The notes: a model not told the origin generated them from the sequence alone. A DNA stretch of 32,156 bases from Candidatus Eiseniibacteriota bacterium (GCA_030622115.1 JAUXGN010000029.1:1-32156); one strand, 5' to 3'; positions 1 through 8,092 are shown, numbered from the stretch's first letter. Made by a program: numbers and translations.

Positions 1-546
1 ACCCAGAACCCCTTTGTGCTCCTTGGAAAAGAAGAAGTAGATGAGCGTAGCGAAGATCCCCACAATGGCGATCGCGTTCAGCGTGATCTCGAGAGGGCCG
101 CCTGAGTTCTGGAACATGTTCATCGTCGCATGGATCTGGGCCACGAAATCGCCCTGCGCGAAACCCGTGATGTTCACCGCGGAGTACATCCCGACGATGA
201 ACCCGAGCGACCACCGTGACAACCAGGAGAGCTTCGGGAAGAAACGGAGTAGCATGAAGATGGCGAGGATTCCCGGGAAGATGCGAATCCACTGAACCGG
301 ATCCCCACTCTCCCCCGGAAACAGTGGAATGATCAGCTTCGGCACAAGAGTCTCGTGATAGAGGAGCGCGAGCCAGTACGCGGCCCCGACTCCCACGAAC
401 AAGCTCTCGGCGAACTTGTAGAGCGGGTTGTCCTTGTAGAGAAAGCTGTAGATGCAGATGGTCAGTATGGCAGCGACCCAGTAACCCCAGACCACGGAGG
501 GTGGCGTTCCGGGCGGACCGTTGAACAGCATGTGCAGCCAGCTCAT
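1..546 (-). CDS. Polytopic membrane protein D, cassette copy 1 (3' end cut off by window)
   Basis: Begins with ATG at 546 after a GAGGAAACC ribosome site and stays open to base 1, giving the first 182 residues; the homologous protein at 3298-3933 has 211, so about 40 residues are missing. Four to five hydrophobic helices are visible. It shares YSFLYKDNP, then YKFAE, PGIL, RFFPK, RWSLG and finally YFFFS followed by HKGVLG with the other copy, so the two are clear paralogues. The N-terminus is about 14 residues longer than in the copy. It starts 10 bases after the C1 gene and is the last gene of the tandem duplicated cassette seen here. No function is recognised; by context it is an integral subunit of an envelope complex with A, B and C. 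Confidence 0.85.
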   Translation of the reverse strand, partial: MSWLHMLFNGPPGTPPSVVWGYWVAAILTICIYSFLYKDNPLYKFAESLFVGVGAAYWLALLYHETLVPKLIIPLFPGESGDPVQWIRIFPGILAIFMLLRFFPKLSWLSRWSLGFIVGMYSAVNITGFAQGDFVAQIHATMNMFQNSGGPLEITLNAIAIVGIFATLIYFFFSKEHKGVLG

Positions 547-556
547 GGTTTCCTCA

Positions 557-1399
557 CTAGACGTCCTGTGCCAACCTCTTCTCCGAGCGTCGCGAGACGA
601 AGTAGACAATGTTCCCGAATATGATGAAGCACACGATCAGCGCATGAACGACCGACTGCGCATCCATACCGGATGTCGCATCACCCGGAGCACCGACGAG
701 GATCTCGTACTCGGCCGCGCCCTTGAGGCCACCGAGAAGACCGGTCAGCTGCCCGCTCTGAACGTAGGGATAGAAGTTCGGCGCCCCAACGGCCGTTGTC
801 CCGGAAGCGAGATTTACACGGAATCTGCTCTGAACCTGCTGAACCCACTCGCGGGTGCCTGGGGTACCTGCGGACACCTCCATGACGAATGCGATGTCAT
901 CAAAGTTCTCAACCTCCAGCATCAGAGGGATCTCATCCACCGACGTCCCACCGTAGTCGGTCGGGAAAGTCTCCGGGATGCTGGCTCCCATGCCCAGGAG
1001 CGTCACGATGCCGCCCGCCATGTAGCCAAGGTTCACGTAGTCTGTCCCATACTCCTTGCCGAACTCCTCGGACAACGGTCCGAGCGCCTGTTCTACCAAC
1101 GGCGGCGACGCCGGCCACAGACACGCAACGACGATCCTCAGATCCCTGCGAAACGCATGCCTGATGAATGTCTCTGCCATCGGCTGAAGCTCGGGCATTG
1201 TGTCCGGACTGTAGTCGGCCGCGAGCATGACGATCGATCCCGCAGGCACCGCCTCGACCGCGTCGTAGACGCTCTGTACAGGAGGAGAGATATCCATCGG
1301 CAGCCTGAGCGGATGAAGCAGCGGCCACACGACTGCAGCCAGAACCAACACGAAGATGAACCGTCGATCTATGTTCCTGATGTCGGATCCCTTGGCCAT
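557..1399 (-). CDS. Membrane-anchored alpha/beta protein C, cassette copy 1
   Basis: 280 residues. ATG at 1399 has GGAGATAAG upstream and sits 3 bases after the B1 stop. One N-terminal helix (about 13-33) follows a basic stretch, then comes a soluble alpha/beta domain (about 40-240), a second helix (about 249-268) and a basic tail. By the positive-inside rule the domain faces outside. Conserved with the copy at 4007-4852: YDA near residue 45, PEL near 69, RHAFR at 80-84, NFYP/DFYP near 208, then GQLTGLLGGLKGAAEYE (216-232) and GMDAQS before the last helix. No enzymatic motif is recognised. The GGLKG motif also occurs in protein A of the same cassette, which suggests a shared domain. Function unknown. 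Confidence 0.88.
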   Translation of the reverse strand: MAKGSDIRNIDRRFIFVLVLAAVVWPLLHPLRLPMDISPPVQSVYDAVEAVPAGSIVMLAADYSPDTMPELQPMAETFIRHAFRRDLRIVVACLWPASPPLVEQALGPLSEEFGKEYGTDYVNLGYMAGGIVTLLGMGASIPETFPTDYGGTSVDEIPLMLEVENFDDIAFVMEVSAGTPGTREWVQQVQSRFRVNLASGTTAVGAPNFYPYVQSGQLTGLLGGLKGAAEYEILVGAPGDATSGMDAQSVVHALIVCFIIFGNIVYFVSRRSEKRLAQDV

Positions 1400-1402
1400 C
1401 GG

Positions 1403-2047
1403 TTACTTATCTCCACCGAGATAGGAACGCTCGATCCCCAGGATAACGCGAAGTCCCATGGCCATCACCCCGAGAGCAGCACCCATCAGGATCCCGCGAA
1501 AGGCCGCCATGTTCGGGTAGGCCATGATCGTCTCCGTCAGCCACGGCAGCGTCGCCTGCTCGGGGAGTCCCCTCGTCAGGAACTGCCCCAACGGCACGCG
1601 GCCGAGCATAACAATGATGGCAGAGACCAGCAGCATGCCGGCCTCCAGCGAACGCAGCCTGAAAGCCCTGTAGGCGGCGGAAGCGATGAAAAACGCCAGG
1701 AGCGAGAACATCGTGCTCTGCAGCGGCACCTGTACATTGAGGAATATCCAGTTGAAGACAGATCCCTCCTGGATCGTGCCCCAGGGACCACCGAAGAAAA
1801 GCATGACTACCATCACCGACAAGGTCACGATGCTGTAGCCCCAACCTTCCTGCTTGCGGCTTATCTTCTTGTAGTGGACGCGGATGAGATTTCCGACACC
1901 GAGAAGGATCGACGCGGCTATCACGATCGTGCCCCACTGCTTCATCTCCGCAGCCGCCGAACTGACGACATGGTGCGGCACGAAAAAGTCAACGAGCATG
2001 AACATGCCGATCAAGAACGTTATCGCAAGTGGTATCACACGTCTCAT
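1403..2047 (-). CDS. Six-helix membrane protein B, cassette copy 1
   Basis: 214 residues, mostly hydrophobic, with about six predicted helices (near 5-24, 38-58, 75-95, 110-135, 145-163 and 180-200). ATG at 2047 follows a GGAG site and lies 15 bases after the A1 stop. The paralogue at 4899-5528 shares RVHY in the second loop, NVQVP, TMFSLLAF, ASAA, a basic AFR loop, IVMLGRVP and a C-terminal ILGIER. The conserved strings sit in loops and at helix ends, so they may be contact surfaces rather than simply hydrophobic filler. No known transporter or channel signature is recognised. It is probably an integral subunit working with proteins A, C and D. Confidence 0.88.
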   Translation of the reverse strand: MRRVIPLAITFLIGMFMLVDFFVPHHVVSSAAAEMKQWGTIVIAASILLGVGNLIRVHYKKISRKQEGWGYSIVTLSVMVVMLFFGGPWGTIQEGSVFNWIFLNVQVPLQSTMFSLLAFFIASAAYRAFRLRSLEAGMLLVSAIIVMLGRVPLGQFLTRGLPEQATLPWLTETIMAYPNMAAFRGILMGAALGVMAMGLRVILGIERSYLGGDK

Positions 2048-2062
2048 GAATCTCGACTCCGA

Positions 2063-3274
2063 CTACTGAGTTTGGAACCAGGCAACGAACGACTCAAGCC
2101 CGACGGCGCGCGCGATGATGCCCGCCGCAATAAGAGCGATGCTCACGACCTTCATCCAATCGGAACCCTTGAGTCCCCCAAGCAGCTTCGGTTCCCTGGA
2201 AAGATAGGCGCTCGCAGCATAGAGCTCCTCGCCCATCAGCGTGAAATCGCACGCCGTGACGAAGAAGGGAAGCTGCGAGACCATTGCAGTGCCGGCCACC
2301 TGGATGGCGCCGGCCTCAAAGCCGGTCTCCGCCAGAAGCAGCGACTCCGCCCAGAAGGCGCCCATGTAGAGGTTGGCCGCGGGCTTCTCCCGCAGCATAA
2401 TGCCGTTGACTGCCCCCGCGAAGGCGAACTGCGCGTCCGACAGGTATCGTATGTTGTCGGGATTGTAGGCATCGGGATTGCCGACCTCGGTGTAGGCCTG
2501 CTTCACGACTTCCTCCGCTGCGGACATGACGACTGCCCGGGCGGTCGGAACGATGAGGGGTGTGTCGTATCGTGCCGTAATCTTGGCAACGTGTGAGAGG
2601 ATGTTGAGGCTGGCAATGGTCATGATGTTGTCGATCTCGCCGATGCCTGGAACATACAGGACGGGGCGTCCCATCTCGGTGGCGCGCCCAACAGCCTCTT
2701 CGATGGCATTGAGACCGGGGATGCGCCGCACAAAGAGCTTCGCCCCCTTCCCGGCCACCGCTGTGAACCTCGCAACCATCGCGAAGAAAACGACCATCAG
2801 CACGAGAACTGAGAAACGGGACCACTGAAACAGGTTCGCGCGCCCGGCCGTGGGACCCGCCCACACGCGTCCGGATGGACTCGTGCCGTCGTGGGACACA
2901 AGGTTGTAGTAGTACTCGACGCCGGGCTCGACCGACTCGTCGATGTAGCGAGTGACGCCGCTCGATATCTCATCGAGCACCTCCCCCACTTCGCCTTCTG
3001 CGAGCGCGCGCGACAGTATGTAGCCCGTGACATCGCAGGCTCCGGAACCGTCATCCGGAGAGAGTCCCCACTCGATCTCGATCTTGTCGCCGAAGTCCGA
3101 GTTCTCAAGATAGTCGCGCACTGTGAGCGAGCACGGTGGACCGGGTGGAACCACGTCCAGAAGGACGGGCTCGGTCTCTTCTATTATCGGTGTGGCCTCC
3201 AGAGCCTCAAGGGATCCGGCCGCCGGCGCGATGAGCGCCAAAAGGACAAGCAGTATGTGGAAGACACGCCTCAT
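2063..3274 (-). CDS. Secreted-FnIII / DUF6754-like membrane protein A, cassette copy 1
   Basis: 403 residues. I chose ATG at 3274 because it follows GGCGGAG and opens a good signal peptide (residues 1-20); the reading frame stays open upstream, but that part lies over gene D2. Order: signal peptide, fibronectin type III-like domain (about 45-140, ending in a TYR/EYYYNL-type strand), transmembrane helix (153-172), basic GKGAKLFVRR, alpha/beta domain (about 185-360), then a GGLKG motif (366-370) before a last helix (375-395). The domain beginning at GRATEMG resembles what I recall as DUF6754; this is from memory. Topology suggests FnIII outside and the DUF domain in the cytoplasm. The paralogue at 5584-6828 matches strongly in the DUF part and weakly in FnIII. 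Function unknown. Confidence 0.85.
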   Translation of the reverse strand: MRRVFHILLVLLALIAPAAGSLEALEATPIIEETEPVLLDVVPPGPPCSLTVRDYLENSDFGDKIEIEWGLSPDDGSGACDVTGYILSRALAEGEVGEVLDEISSGVTRYIDESVEPGVEYYYNLVSHDGTSPSGRVWAGPTAGRANLFQWSRFSVLVLMVVFFAMVARFTAVAGKGAKLFVRRIPGLNAIEEAVGRATEMGRPVLYVPGIGEIDNIMTIASLNILSHVAKITARYDTPLIVPTARAVVMSAAEEVVKQAYTEVGNPDAYNPDNIRYLSDAQFAFAGAVNGIMLREKPAANLYMGAFWAESLLLAETGFEAGAIQVAGTAMVSQLPFFVTACDFTLMGEELYAASAYLSREPKLLGGLKGSDWMKVVSIALIAAGIIARAVGLESFVAWFQTQ

Positions 3275-3297
3275 CCGTACTCCGCCTGGTGCGGCTG

Positions 3298-3933
3298 CTA
3301 GATCAAGTGCAACCAGTCGTGCAACAGGAAGCTCACTCGCCCGATCAGAAGAGACACTCGCGACATCACCGTGTATCCAAATGATGCGCCGAAACCTACC
3401 ATCAGAAACACAATGCCCACTCTCGCCAACACACCGAGGACGCCCTTGTGCTTCATCGAGAAGAAGAAGTACGTGAGTGTTCCAAGAAGACCCACGATCA
3501 GAAACACGTTCGTGATCGATGTCAGCGGCAGTGCGTTCGCACCGATCTGATTCAGCACCCGCGCCTGCATAATGGGCGAAAGACCAAGCCCGGCGTAGCC
3601 GCCAACGTAGATGCCGAGCGACCAACGCCCCACCCATCCGAACTTCGGGAAGAACCGCGTGTAGAGCAAGAGGCCGAGAATACCCGGTATCAGAGCCAAC
3701 CACCACATGCTGCTCCCAAGCCCTATCGCCTCATTGCCGATCCGAAGCAGAAACACGGGCGCCACAACATTAGGCTGGATGAAGTTGAAGTAGTAGATAA
3801 CAAGGTAGTAGCCGGCGGAGATGCCGACAACCAGATGCTCGGCGAACTTGTAGAACGGGTTATCCTTGTACAGGAAGCTGTACACGGAGAGCGTGAGTAT
3901 TGCTCCGATCGTTGTCCAGATTATTGTCGCCAT
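3298..3933 (-). CDS. Six-helix membrane protein D, cassette copy 2
   Basis: 211 residues from ATG at 3933, which has a strong GGAGGAATTG site. An upstream in-frame extension to 4077 would overlap gene C2 and has no comparable ribosome site, so I rejected it. About six helices are predicted. Motifs shared with the paralogue at 1-546 include YSFLYKDNP, YKFAE, PGIL, RFFPK, RWSLG and YFFFS followed by HKGVLG. The segment after HKGVLG (residues about 168-211) is a long hydrophobic hairpin. It closes the first complete A-B-C-D unit and is followed 23 bases later by A1. No family with known function is recognised. Confidence 0.87.
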   Translation of the reverse strand: MATIIWTTIGAILTLSVYSFLYKDNPFYKFAEHLVVGISAGYYLVIYYFNFIQPNVVAPVFLLRIGNEAIGLGSSMWWLALIPGILGLLLYTRFFPKFGWVGRWSLGIYVGGYAGLGLSPIMQARVLNQIGANALPLTSITNVFLIVGLLGTLTYFFFSMKHKGVLGVLARVGIVFLMVGFGASFGYTVMSRVSLLIGRVSFLLHDWLHLI

Positions 3934-4006
3934 CAATTCCTCCAGCTGCTGCTTGCGGGTCACATTCCACGACCGCTCGTCGGCCGCGGCGCGGAAGAGC
4001 GAGGGA

Positions 4007-4852
4007 CTATGCCGCCTCCCTCTCCATCTGGCGTCTCTTCCGTCTGGCCCCGAAGTAGGCGATGTTGCCGAGAACAATCAGAGCAATGATCAGGATGTGG
4101 ACCGACGACTGCGAGTCCATGCCTCGAACTCCTTCATCGGGATGATCGATCAGCTCCTCGTACTCCGCCGCTCCACGCATCCCTCCCAGGAGCCCAATGA
4201 GCTGCCCGGTATCCAAGAACGGGTAGAAGTCCGTGGCCATGACCGCGGTGACACCGGCGCCGACGCGCTGCCCGTACGGTTGGTGCGCGTAGAGGACCCA
4301 CGCCTCAGCCGCCCCCCAACCCGCCAGACTGATGAGAAGAGGAATGTCGTCGTAGTTCCTGATGCCATCCATCATCGGGATATCATTGAGCGGGGTTCCG
4401 TAGGCATCTTCCGGAAAGACGTTCACGATGTTGACCCCCATGCCGAGAATGACGGCCGAGATACCTGGCCTGAATCCCAGGAAACAGTAGTCCTCACCGT
4501 AGACCTGCCCCATCTCCTCCGCCACCTTGTTCAACGCCCGTTCGGCCAGCCCGTAGCCGGCCGGATGCAGCGTCAGTACGGCTACATTGACGTCGTTCCT
4601 GAACGCGTGACGCAGAAGCGCCAGGGACATAGGCTCGAGTTCCGGCAGCGTTGCCGGCGCGTAGTCGATCGCCAGAAGAAGCGGCTGCCCGTTCGGTGGG
4701 ATCGCATCGAGTGCATCATACAGGTTCTGCACTGGCTCCGTCACGGAGATCGGTAGTCCCAAAGGAAAGAAGAACGGGATGACAACGGCGATTCCGATAG
4801 CAAGGAATATCCACCGGCGGTCTATGTTCATGAATCTCTCAAAAATGTTCAT
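4007..4852 (-). CDS. Membrane-anchored alpha/beta protein C, cassette copy 2
   Basis: 281 residues from ATG at 4852 with CCGGAGGTAGCG in front, almost the same length as the 280-residue paralogue at 557-1399. A longer frame to 4936 would run into gene B2. Layout: basic N-terminus, helix (about 13-33), soluble alpha/beta domain, helix (about 250-268), very basic tail (RRKRRQ). Conserved points are YDALDAIP (45-52), PELEPM (70-75), RHAFR (81-85), DFYPF (208-212) and GQLIGLLGGMRGAAEYE (216-232). The soluble domain is predicted to lie outside the membrane. There is no catalytic signature that I recognise. Confidence 0.87.
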   Translation of the reverse strand: MNIFERFMNIDRRWIFLAIGIAVVIPFFFPLGLPISVTEPVQNLYDALDAIPPNGQPLLLAIDYAPATLPELEPMSLALLRHAFRNDVNVAVLTLHPAGYGLAERALNKVAEEMGQVYGEDYCFLGFRPGISAVILGMGVNIVNVFPEDAYGTPLNDIPMMDGIRNYDDIPLLISLAGWGAAEAWVLYAHQPYGQRVGAGVTAVMATDFYPFLDTGQLIGLLGGMRGAAEYEELIDHPDEGVRGMDSQSSVHILIIALIVLGNIAYFGARRKRRQMEREAA

Positions 4853-4898
4853 CGCTACCTCCGGATGCCTAGACAGCGGCCCGCGAAATCGGGAACCG

Positions 4899-5528
4899 CT
4901 AGTCTCCGCCTCCCATCCATGCCCGTTCGATTCCAAGAATGATCTTGAGCGATGTCGCCATCATCCCGAGACCGACGCCTATCATGATTCCCCGCTTGGC
5001 GGCCAGATTGGGAACCTCGAGGATCCAGCGTGTGGCAACGGGAATCGAGCTGTGAATCATATCACCGATAGGAACACGGCCGAGCATGACGATGCAGGCC
5101 GCAACAAGAAGCAGGGTGGACTCGAGTGTCCTTGCCCTGAACGCCCTGAAGGCCGCTGACGCAACGTAGAATGCCAGGAGCGAGAACATCGTTGCCTCAA
5201 TGGGGACTTGGACGTTCTGGAACATCCTGTCGAACGGGGAACCCTGAGCGTGGTGCGCGGAGTGGAAGAACCCGAGCCCGATCATCAGACAGAGCGCAAG
5301 TAGCGTCACCAAACTGTAGCCCCGATCATCCGCCCTGTGTCTGATCTTGTGGTAATGGACCCGGACCAGGCTGACCGTCCCGAGGAGGAACGCAAAGGCC
5401 AGGAGGGTCTGCAACCATATGAGCAGCCGCTCGTACATATCCTGCACAGTAGGATGCGGGATGAAGTACTGAACTGCCATGAAGAGCCCCGCGATGAAAC
5501 AGAGGGCTAGTGGAAACTGACGACGCAT
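4899..5528 (-). CDS. Six-helix membrane protein B, cassette copy 2
   Basis: 209 residues, about six predicted helices, starting at ATG 5528 behind a GAGAGGA site. Paralogue of 1403-2047: both open with MRR and a hydrophobic helix and share the RVHY loop, NVQVP, TMFSLLAF, ASAA with AFR, IVMLGRVP and ILGIER. This copy carries a His-rich loop (FFHSAHHAQG) between helices 3 and 4 that is absent from copy 1, where the loop reads FFGGPWG. It is spaced 55 bases from A2 and 46 bases from C2, looser than in copy 1. Function unknown; probably a membrane subunit of the cassette complex. Confidence 0.87.
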   Translation of the reverse strand: MRRQFPLALCFIAGLFMAVQYFIPHPTVQDMYERLLIWLQTLLAFAFLLGTVSLVRVHYHKIRHRADDRGYSLVTLLALCLMIGLGFFHSAHHAQGSPFDRMFQNVQVPIEATMFSLLAFYVASAAFRAFRARTLESTLLLVAACIVMLGRVPIGDMIHSSIPVATRWILEVPNLAAKRGIMIGVGLGMMATSLKIILGIERAWMGGGD

Positions 5529-5583
5529 CGTACCATCCTCTCAGAATCGTCCCCGCGGTCTACCAACCGCCCGAGAACGCCAC

Positions 5584-6828
5584 CTAGCCTGTTGCAAACA
5601 CAGCGAGCATGAAGTTGCTCTCGATCACGCCTGTAGCCGTCAGCGTCGCGGCTATCACACCAACAACAAGGAACACCACGGTAATCAGCTTGAACATGTC
5701 CTGTCCCTTGAGACCACCCAGGAGGATAGGCTCTCTGGACAGGTACGCGCTCGCCGCGTAGAGTTCTTCTCCGATGAGCGTGTAGTCGCACGAGGTGATG
5801 AAGAAAGGCAGCTGGGTCACGGCGTCCGTTCCGGCGATCTGGATGGCGCCGATCGATGACCCCGTCTCCGCGAGAACGAGTGACTCCGCGTAGAACATAC
5901 CCATGTAGAGAATGGTCGCGGGGCGCTGACGAACCATGATCCCGTTGACGCCGGCAACGTACGCGAACTGGCTTCGAGTCAGATAGAAGACATCGTCCTC
6001 GTTGTAGGCATCAGGCCGACCGGCCTTGGCGTACGCCTCCTTGACGACCTCCTGCTCGACCGCCATCACGATCGGATCCGCGCAGGGAACGATGAGCTTC
6101 GTGTTGTACTCCGCCGTCTTCTTCGCGACCTCTCCCAGAATATTGATCGCCGCGATCGTCGCCACGTCGGACACTGAGGAGAGACCCGAGATGAAAAGGA
6201 TCGGCTTGCCCATCTCCGTCGCGCGGCCGACGGCGTTGTCCATCTCGTCGAGCCCTGCCAGGCGTCGGATGAACAGCTTCTTCCCGGACTTGGCAGCATT
6301 GACAAAGTAGAGAATCGATACAACGAAAATGATGACGGCCACGAGCGCATTCAAGCGAGACCGATTGAACCACTGGATGGAGGCTTCCACGGGGCCGAAC
6401 GTACCAGAGAAAAACGGTGACTCGTCCGCACCAAGGGCCGCCACCCGGTAGTATGTCGGTGCGCGGTTGTCCACGCTGCTGTCGCGGTACTCGGTCACCC
6501 CGAAGGGGACCCGCCCCACGAACGCAAAGCCCGTCTCCGGATGAGCGGATCGAAAAACCTCATACCCGGCGACGATGCCGTCCCCGTTATCGTCTGATGA
6601 CAGCTCCCATGTGACGTTGATGGAACTGCCACGGTCATTCGGCGTGTCGATGGCCGAGAGACCTGTGGGCGCCGCGACCAGCAAGAGCGTGTCCTGCTCG
6701 ACCGCTTCCACCTCTTCCTGCGCAGAGACCGCTACAGGGCATAAGAAAAGGGCCGCCACTGCTACGGAGAGCGCAACGAACCCAGTCCAAGGGCGTATGC
6801 CGCCAGACTGCCCTCTGTCACCGAGCAT
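5584..6828 (-). CDS. Secreted-FnIII / DUF6754-like membrane protein A, cassette copy 2
   Basis: 414 residues from ATG at 6828, chosen for its perfect AAAGGAG (6835-6841); the longer frame to 6906 reads through the predicted transcription start. Order: N-terminal signal sequence with a cleavage-like AVSAQ near 36, acidic linker, FnIII domain (about 52-148), helix (about 158-178), basic SGKKLFIRR, DUF6754-like alpha/beta domain (about 190-365) and last helix (about 379-400). Conserved with copy 1: GRATEMG, KLIVP/PLIVP, EVVK, NGIM, YMG, ESL.LAETG, AIQ.AGT, QLPFF, EELYAASAYLSREP and LLGGLKG. It is the first gene of the cassette operon, 75 bases from the promoter -10 box. Function is not recognised; an envelope scaffold or sensor role is possible but unproven. 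Confidence 0.86.
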   Translation of the reverse strand: MLGDRGQSGGIRPWTGFVALSVAVAALFLCPVAVSAQEEVEAVEQDTLLLVAAPTGLSAIDTPNDRGSSINVTWELSSDDNGDGIVAGYEVFRSAHPETGFAFVGRVPFGVTEYRDSSVDNRAPTYYRVAALGADESPFFSGTFGPVEASIQWFNRSRLNALVAVIIFVVSILYFVNAAKSGKKLFIRRLAGLDEMDNAVGRATEMGKPILFISGLSSVSDVATIAAINILGEVAKKTAEYNTKLIVPCADPIVMAVEQEVVKEAYAKAGRPDAYNEDDVFYLTRSQFAYVAGVNGIMVRQRPATILYMGMFYAESLVLAETGSSIGAIQIAGTDAVTQLPFFITSCDYTLIGEELYAASAYLSREPILLGGLKGQDMFKLITVVFLVVGVIAATLTATGVIESNFMLAVFATG

Positions 6829-6834
6829 CAACCG

Positions 6835-6841
6835 CTCCTTT
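6835..6841 (-). promoter_or_regulatory. Ribosome binding site deciding the A2 start
   Basis: AAAGGAG on the minus strand ends 6 bases before ATG 6828. No similar site precedes the upstream in-frame ATGs, so this sets the start. Confidence 0.75.
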
Positions 6842-6908
6842 CGTGCTTCCCGGAACATCGAGGACTCCCCGTGGAACCCTCGACGAACTCTCGATTCAAT
6901 TGCCAAGA

Positions 6909-6937
6909 AGGCTATCAGACGATTCAGCGTGTGTCAA
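6909..6937 (-). promoter_or_regulatory. Sigma-70-type promoter of the duplicated membrane cassette
   Basis: On the minus strand a perfect TTGACA (6937-6932) is followed by 17 bases and TAGCCT (6914-6909), putting transcription start near 6902 and giving a leader of about 75 bases before the A2 ATG. It lies in the 139-base gap after the KOW-like gene, so the cassette can be transcribed separately from the glycine-cleavage operon upstream. I see no operator repeats around it. Confidence 0.7.
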
Positions 6938-6967
6938 GCTCCACGAGCACCGGTGTCCGGAAGCCCA

Positions 6968-8092
6968 CTACCCTTCGATCATCTCTACGTTCGCACGCGG
7001 CAGCACGGTCTCGGACCCGTCGGCGAGCTTCACCTTGAGAACACGGACCATCGACTCGGACTCCATCTTCTGGAGATCGTTCGGGAGTCCCGTGACAGTG
7101 CCGAGGCTTCCGAAGTGAGGCTCCCGGATGACACGGATGCTGCTTCCGATCTCGAGCCCCCCGGAACTCGACATGCCGTCGCCTGCGGGCAGCTCGGCAT
7201 CCGGCATCGGGATGACGATTTCAGGCCGCATAACACCGGCTCTTATCTGAGTCGCGCCGTTGATAGACGCCTTCTTCCCCTCCCTCGACTTCAGCAGACT
7301 GAACGTGCCTCCCGCCATGCCCATCGCGCCGAATCCTTCGGTCAGGATCAGTGTTGTCGCAATGTTCTCAGAACCGGTGATGGCGACACCCAGGTCCTTT
7401 CCAAGGAGCTTCTTGAGATCGGGGTCATCGAAGCCACCGACGACGATGCCGTTCACACCTATCTTCATCGCCTTCTCAAACCCGTCCCAATCGATGTGCG
7501 AACCGCCGATCACGACCTTGCCTTGCATCGACTCATCAAGGAGGGCGGCTTCGAGCTTCTGATCGGGGCCGTCGACGGCGACGCATATCTCCCCCGCCCT
7601 CTCCCCACCGACGCCGAAGATGCCCTGGATGAACGATCCCTTGACCTCGATCGCCACACCCTCGTTCTCGAAAACCTCAACCACTTCCCCGTCCACATAC
7701 GCGTCAACCTCGATCGGCATAGGAGGCTCGCGGAGGATAACCTGCCCCGTAATGGTAGAAATGCTCTCGAGAGTGCCGTCACAGGGCGAGTTGACGGTTC
7801 CTTTGAAGAAACCGAAGAACCCCTTCGTCACGGCGATCGGTTTTTCCTTCTCTATCGGATCCCCCGCCTTCTTGGTCATGACGGAGGGCAGATCCTCCGG
7901 CGGAAGGCCGAACTTGCTCGCGACATTGACTAGTCGCACGTTGCCGGGAAGATGCGTCCGTGCCACGACTGTGTCCGATGAGACGCGGTCGCCCTTCGAG
8001 ACGATCACATCTCCCTTGATGGGCAGACGGCGCTCCTTCCTGAGCACGGTCATCTCTGAAACTCGCAACCCTGGCGTATATGCGTGGGCCAT
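6968..8092 (-). CDS. GlmL-associated protein with barrel-sandwich-like N-terminus and KOW-like C-terminus
   Basis: 374 residues from ATG at 8092, behind GAGGAGAACAG. The N-terminal half (about 20-150) has the Gly/Val-rich pattern of a barrel-sandwich or RnfC-like fold: KGDVIVSKGD, SPCDGTLESIS and YVDGEVVEV. The middle (about 185-285) looks alpha/beta, with GKVVIGGSHIDWDGFEKA, GVNGIVVGGFDD and LILTEGFGAMGMAGGTF. The last 55 residues resemble a KOW/SH3-type barrel (GSSIRVIREPHFGSLGTVTG, then VLPRANVE). I recall proteins of this type next to GlmL-like ATPases but know no assigned function. It follows the GlmL gene by 39 bases, which argues for a joint role. No transmembrane segment and no catalytic motif are seen. 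It is the last gene before the cassette promoter. Confidence 0.8.
   Translation of the reverse strand: MAHAYTPGLRVSEMTVLRKERRLPIKGDVIVSKGDRVSSDTVVARTHLPGNVRLVNVASKFGLPPEDLPSVMTKKAGDPIEKEKPIAVTKGFFGFFKGTVNSPCDGTLESISTITGQVILREPPMPIEVDAYVDGEVVEVFENEGVAIEVKGSFIQGIFGVGGERAGEICVAVDGPDQKLEAALLDESMQGKVVIGGSHIDWDGFEKAMKIGVNGIVVGGFDDPDLKKLLGKDLGVAITGSENIATTLILTEGFGAMGMAGGTFSLLKSREGKKASINGATQIRAGVMRPEIVIPMPDAELPAGDGMSSSGGLEIGSSIRVIREPHFGSLGTVTGLPNDLQKMESESMVRVLKVKLADGSETVLPRANVEMIEG

Noticed and set aside
521-2596. Long plus-strand open frame (691 codons) opposite cassette genes C1, B1 and A1
   Set aside because: Composition is Arg/His-rich shadow sequence without domains; the minus strand carries paralogue-supported genes with ribosome sites.
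3275-3706. N-terminal extension of protein A1
   Set aside because: Out-of-frame overlap with gene D2; the signal peptide and ribosome site mark 3274 as the start.
6575-7933. Long plus-strand open frame opposite A2 and the KOW-like gene
   Set aside because: It crosses the predicted promoter and both real genes, shows no domain and has no ribosome site; a shadow of GC-rich coding.
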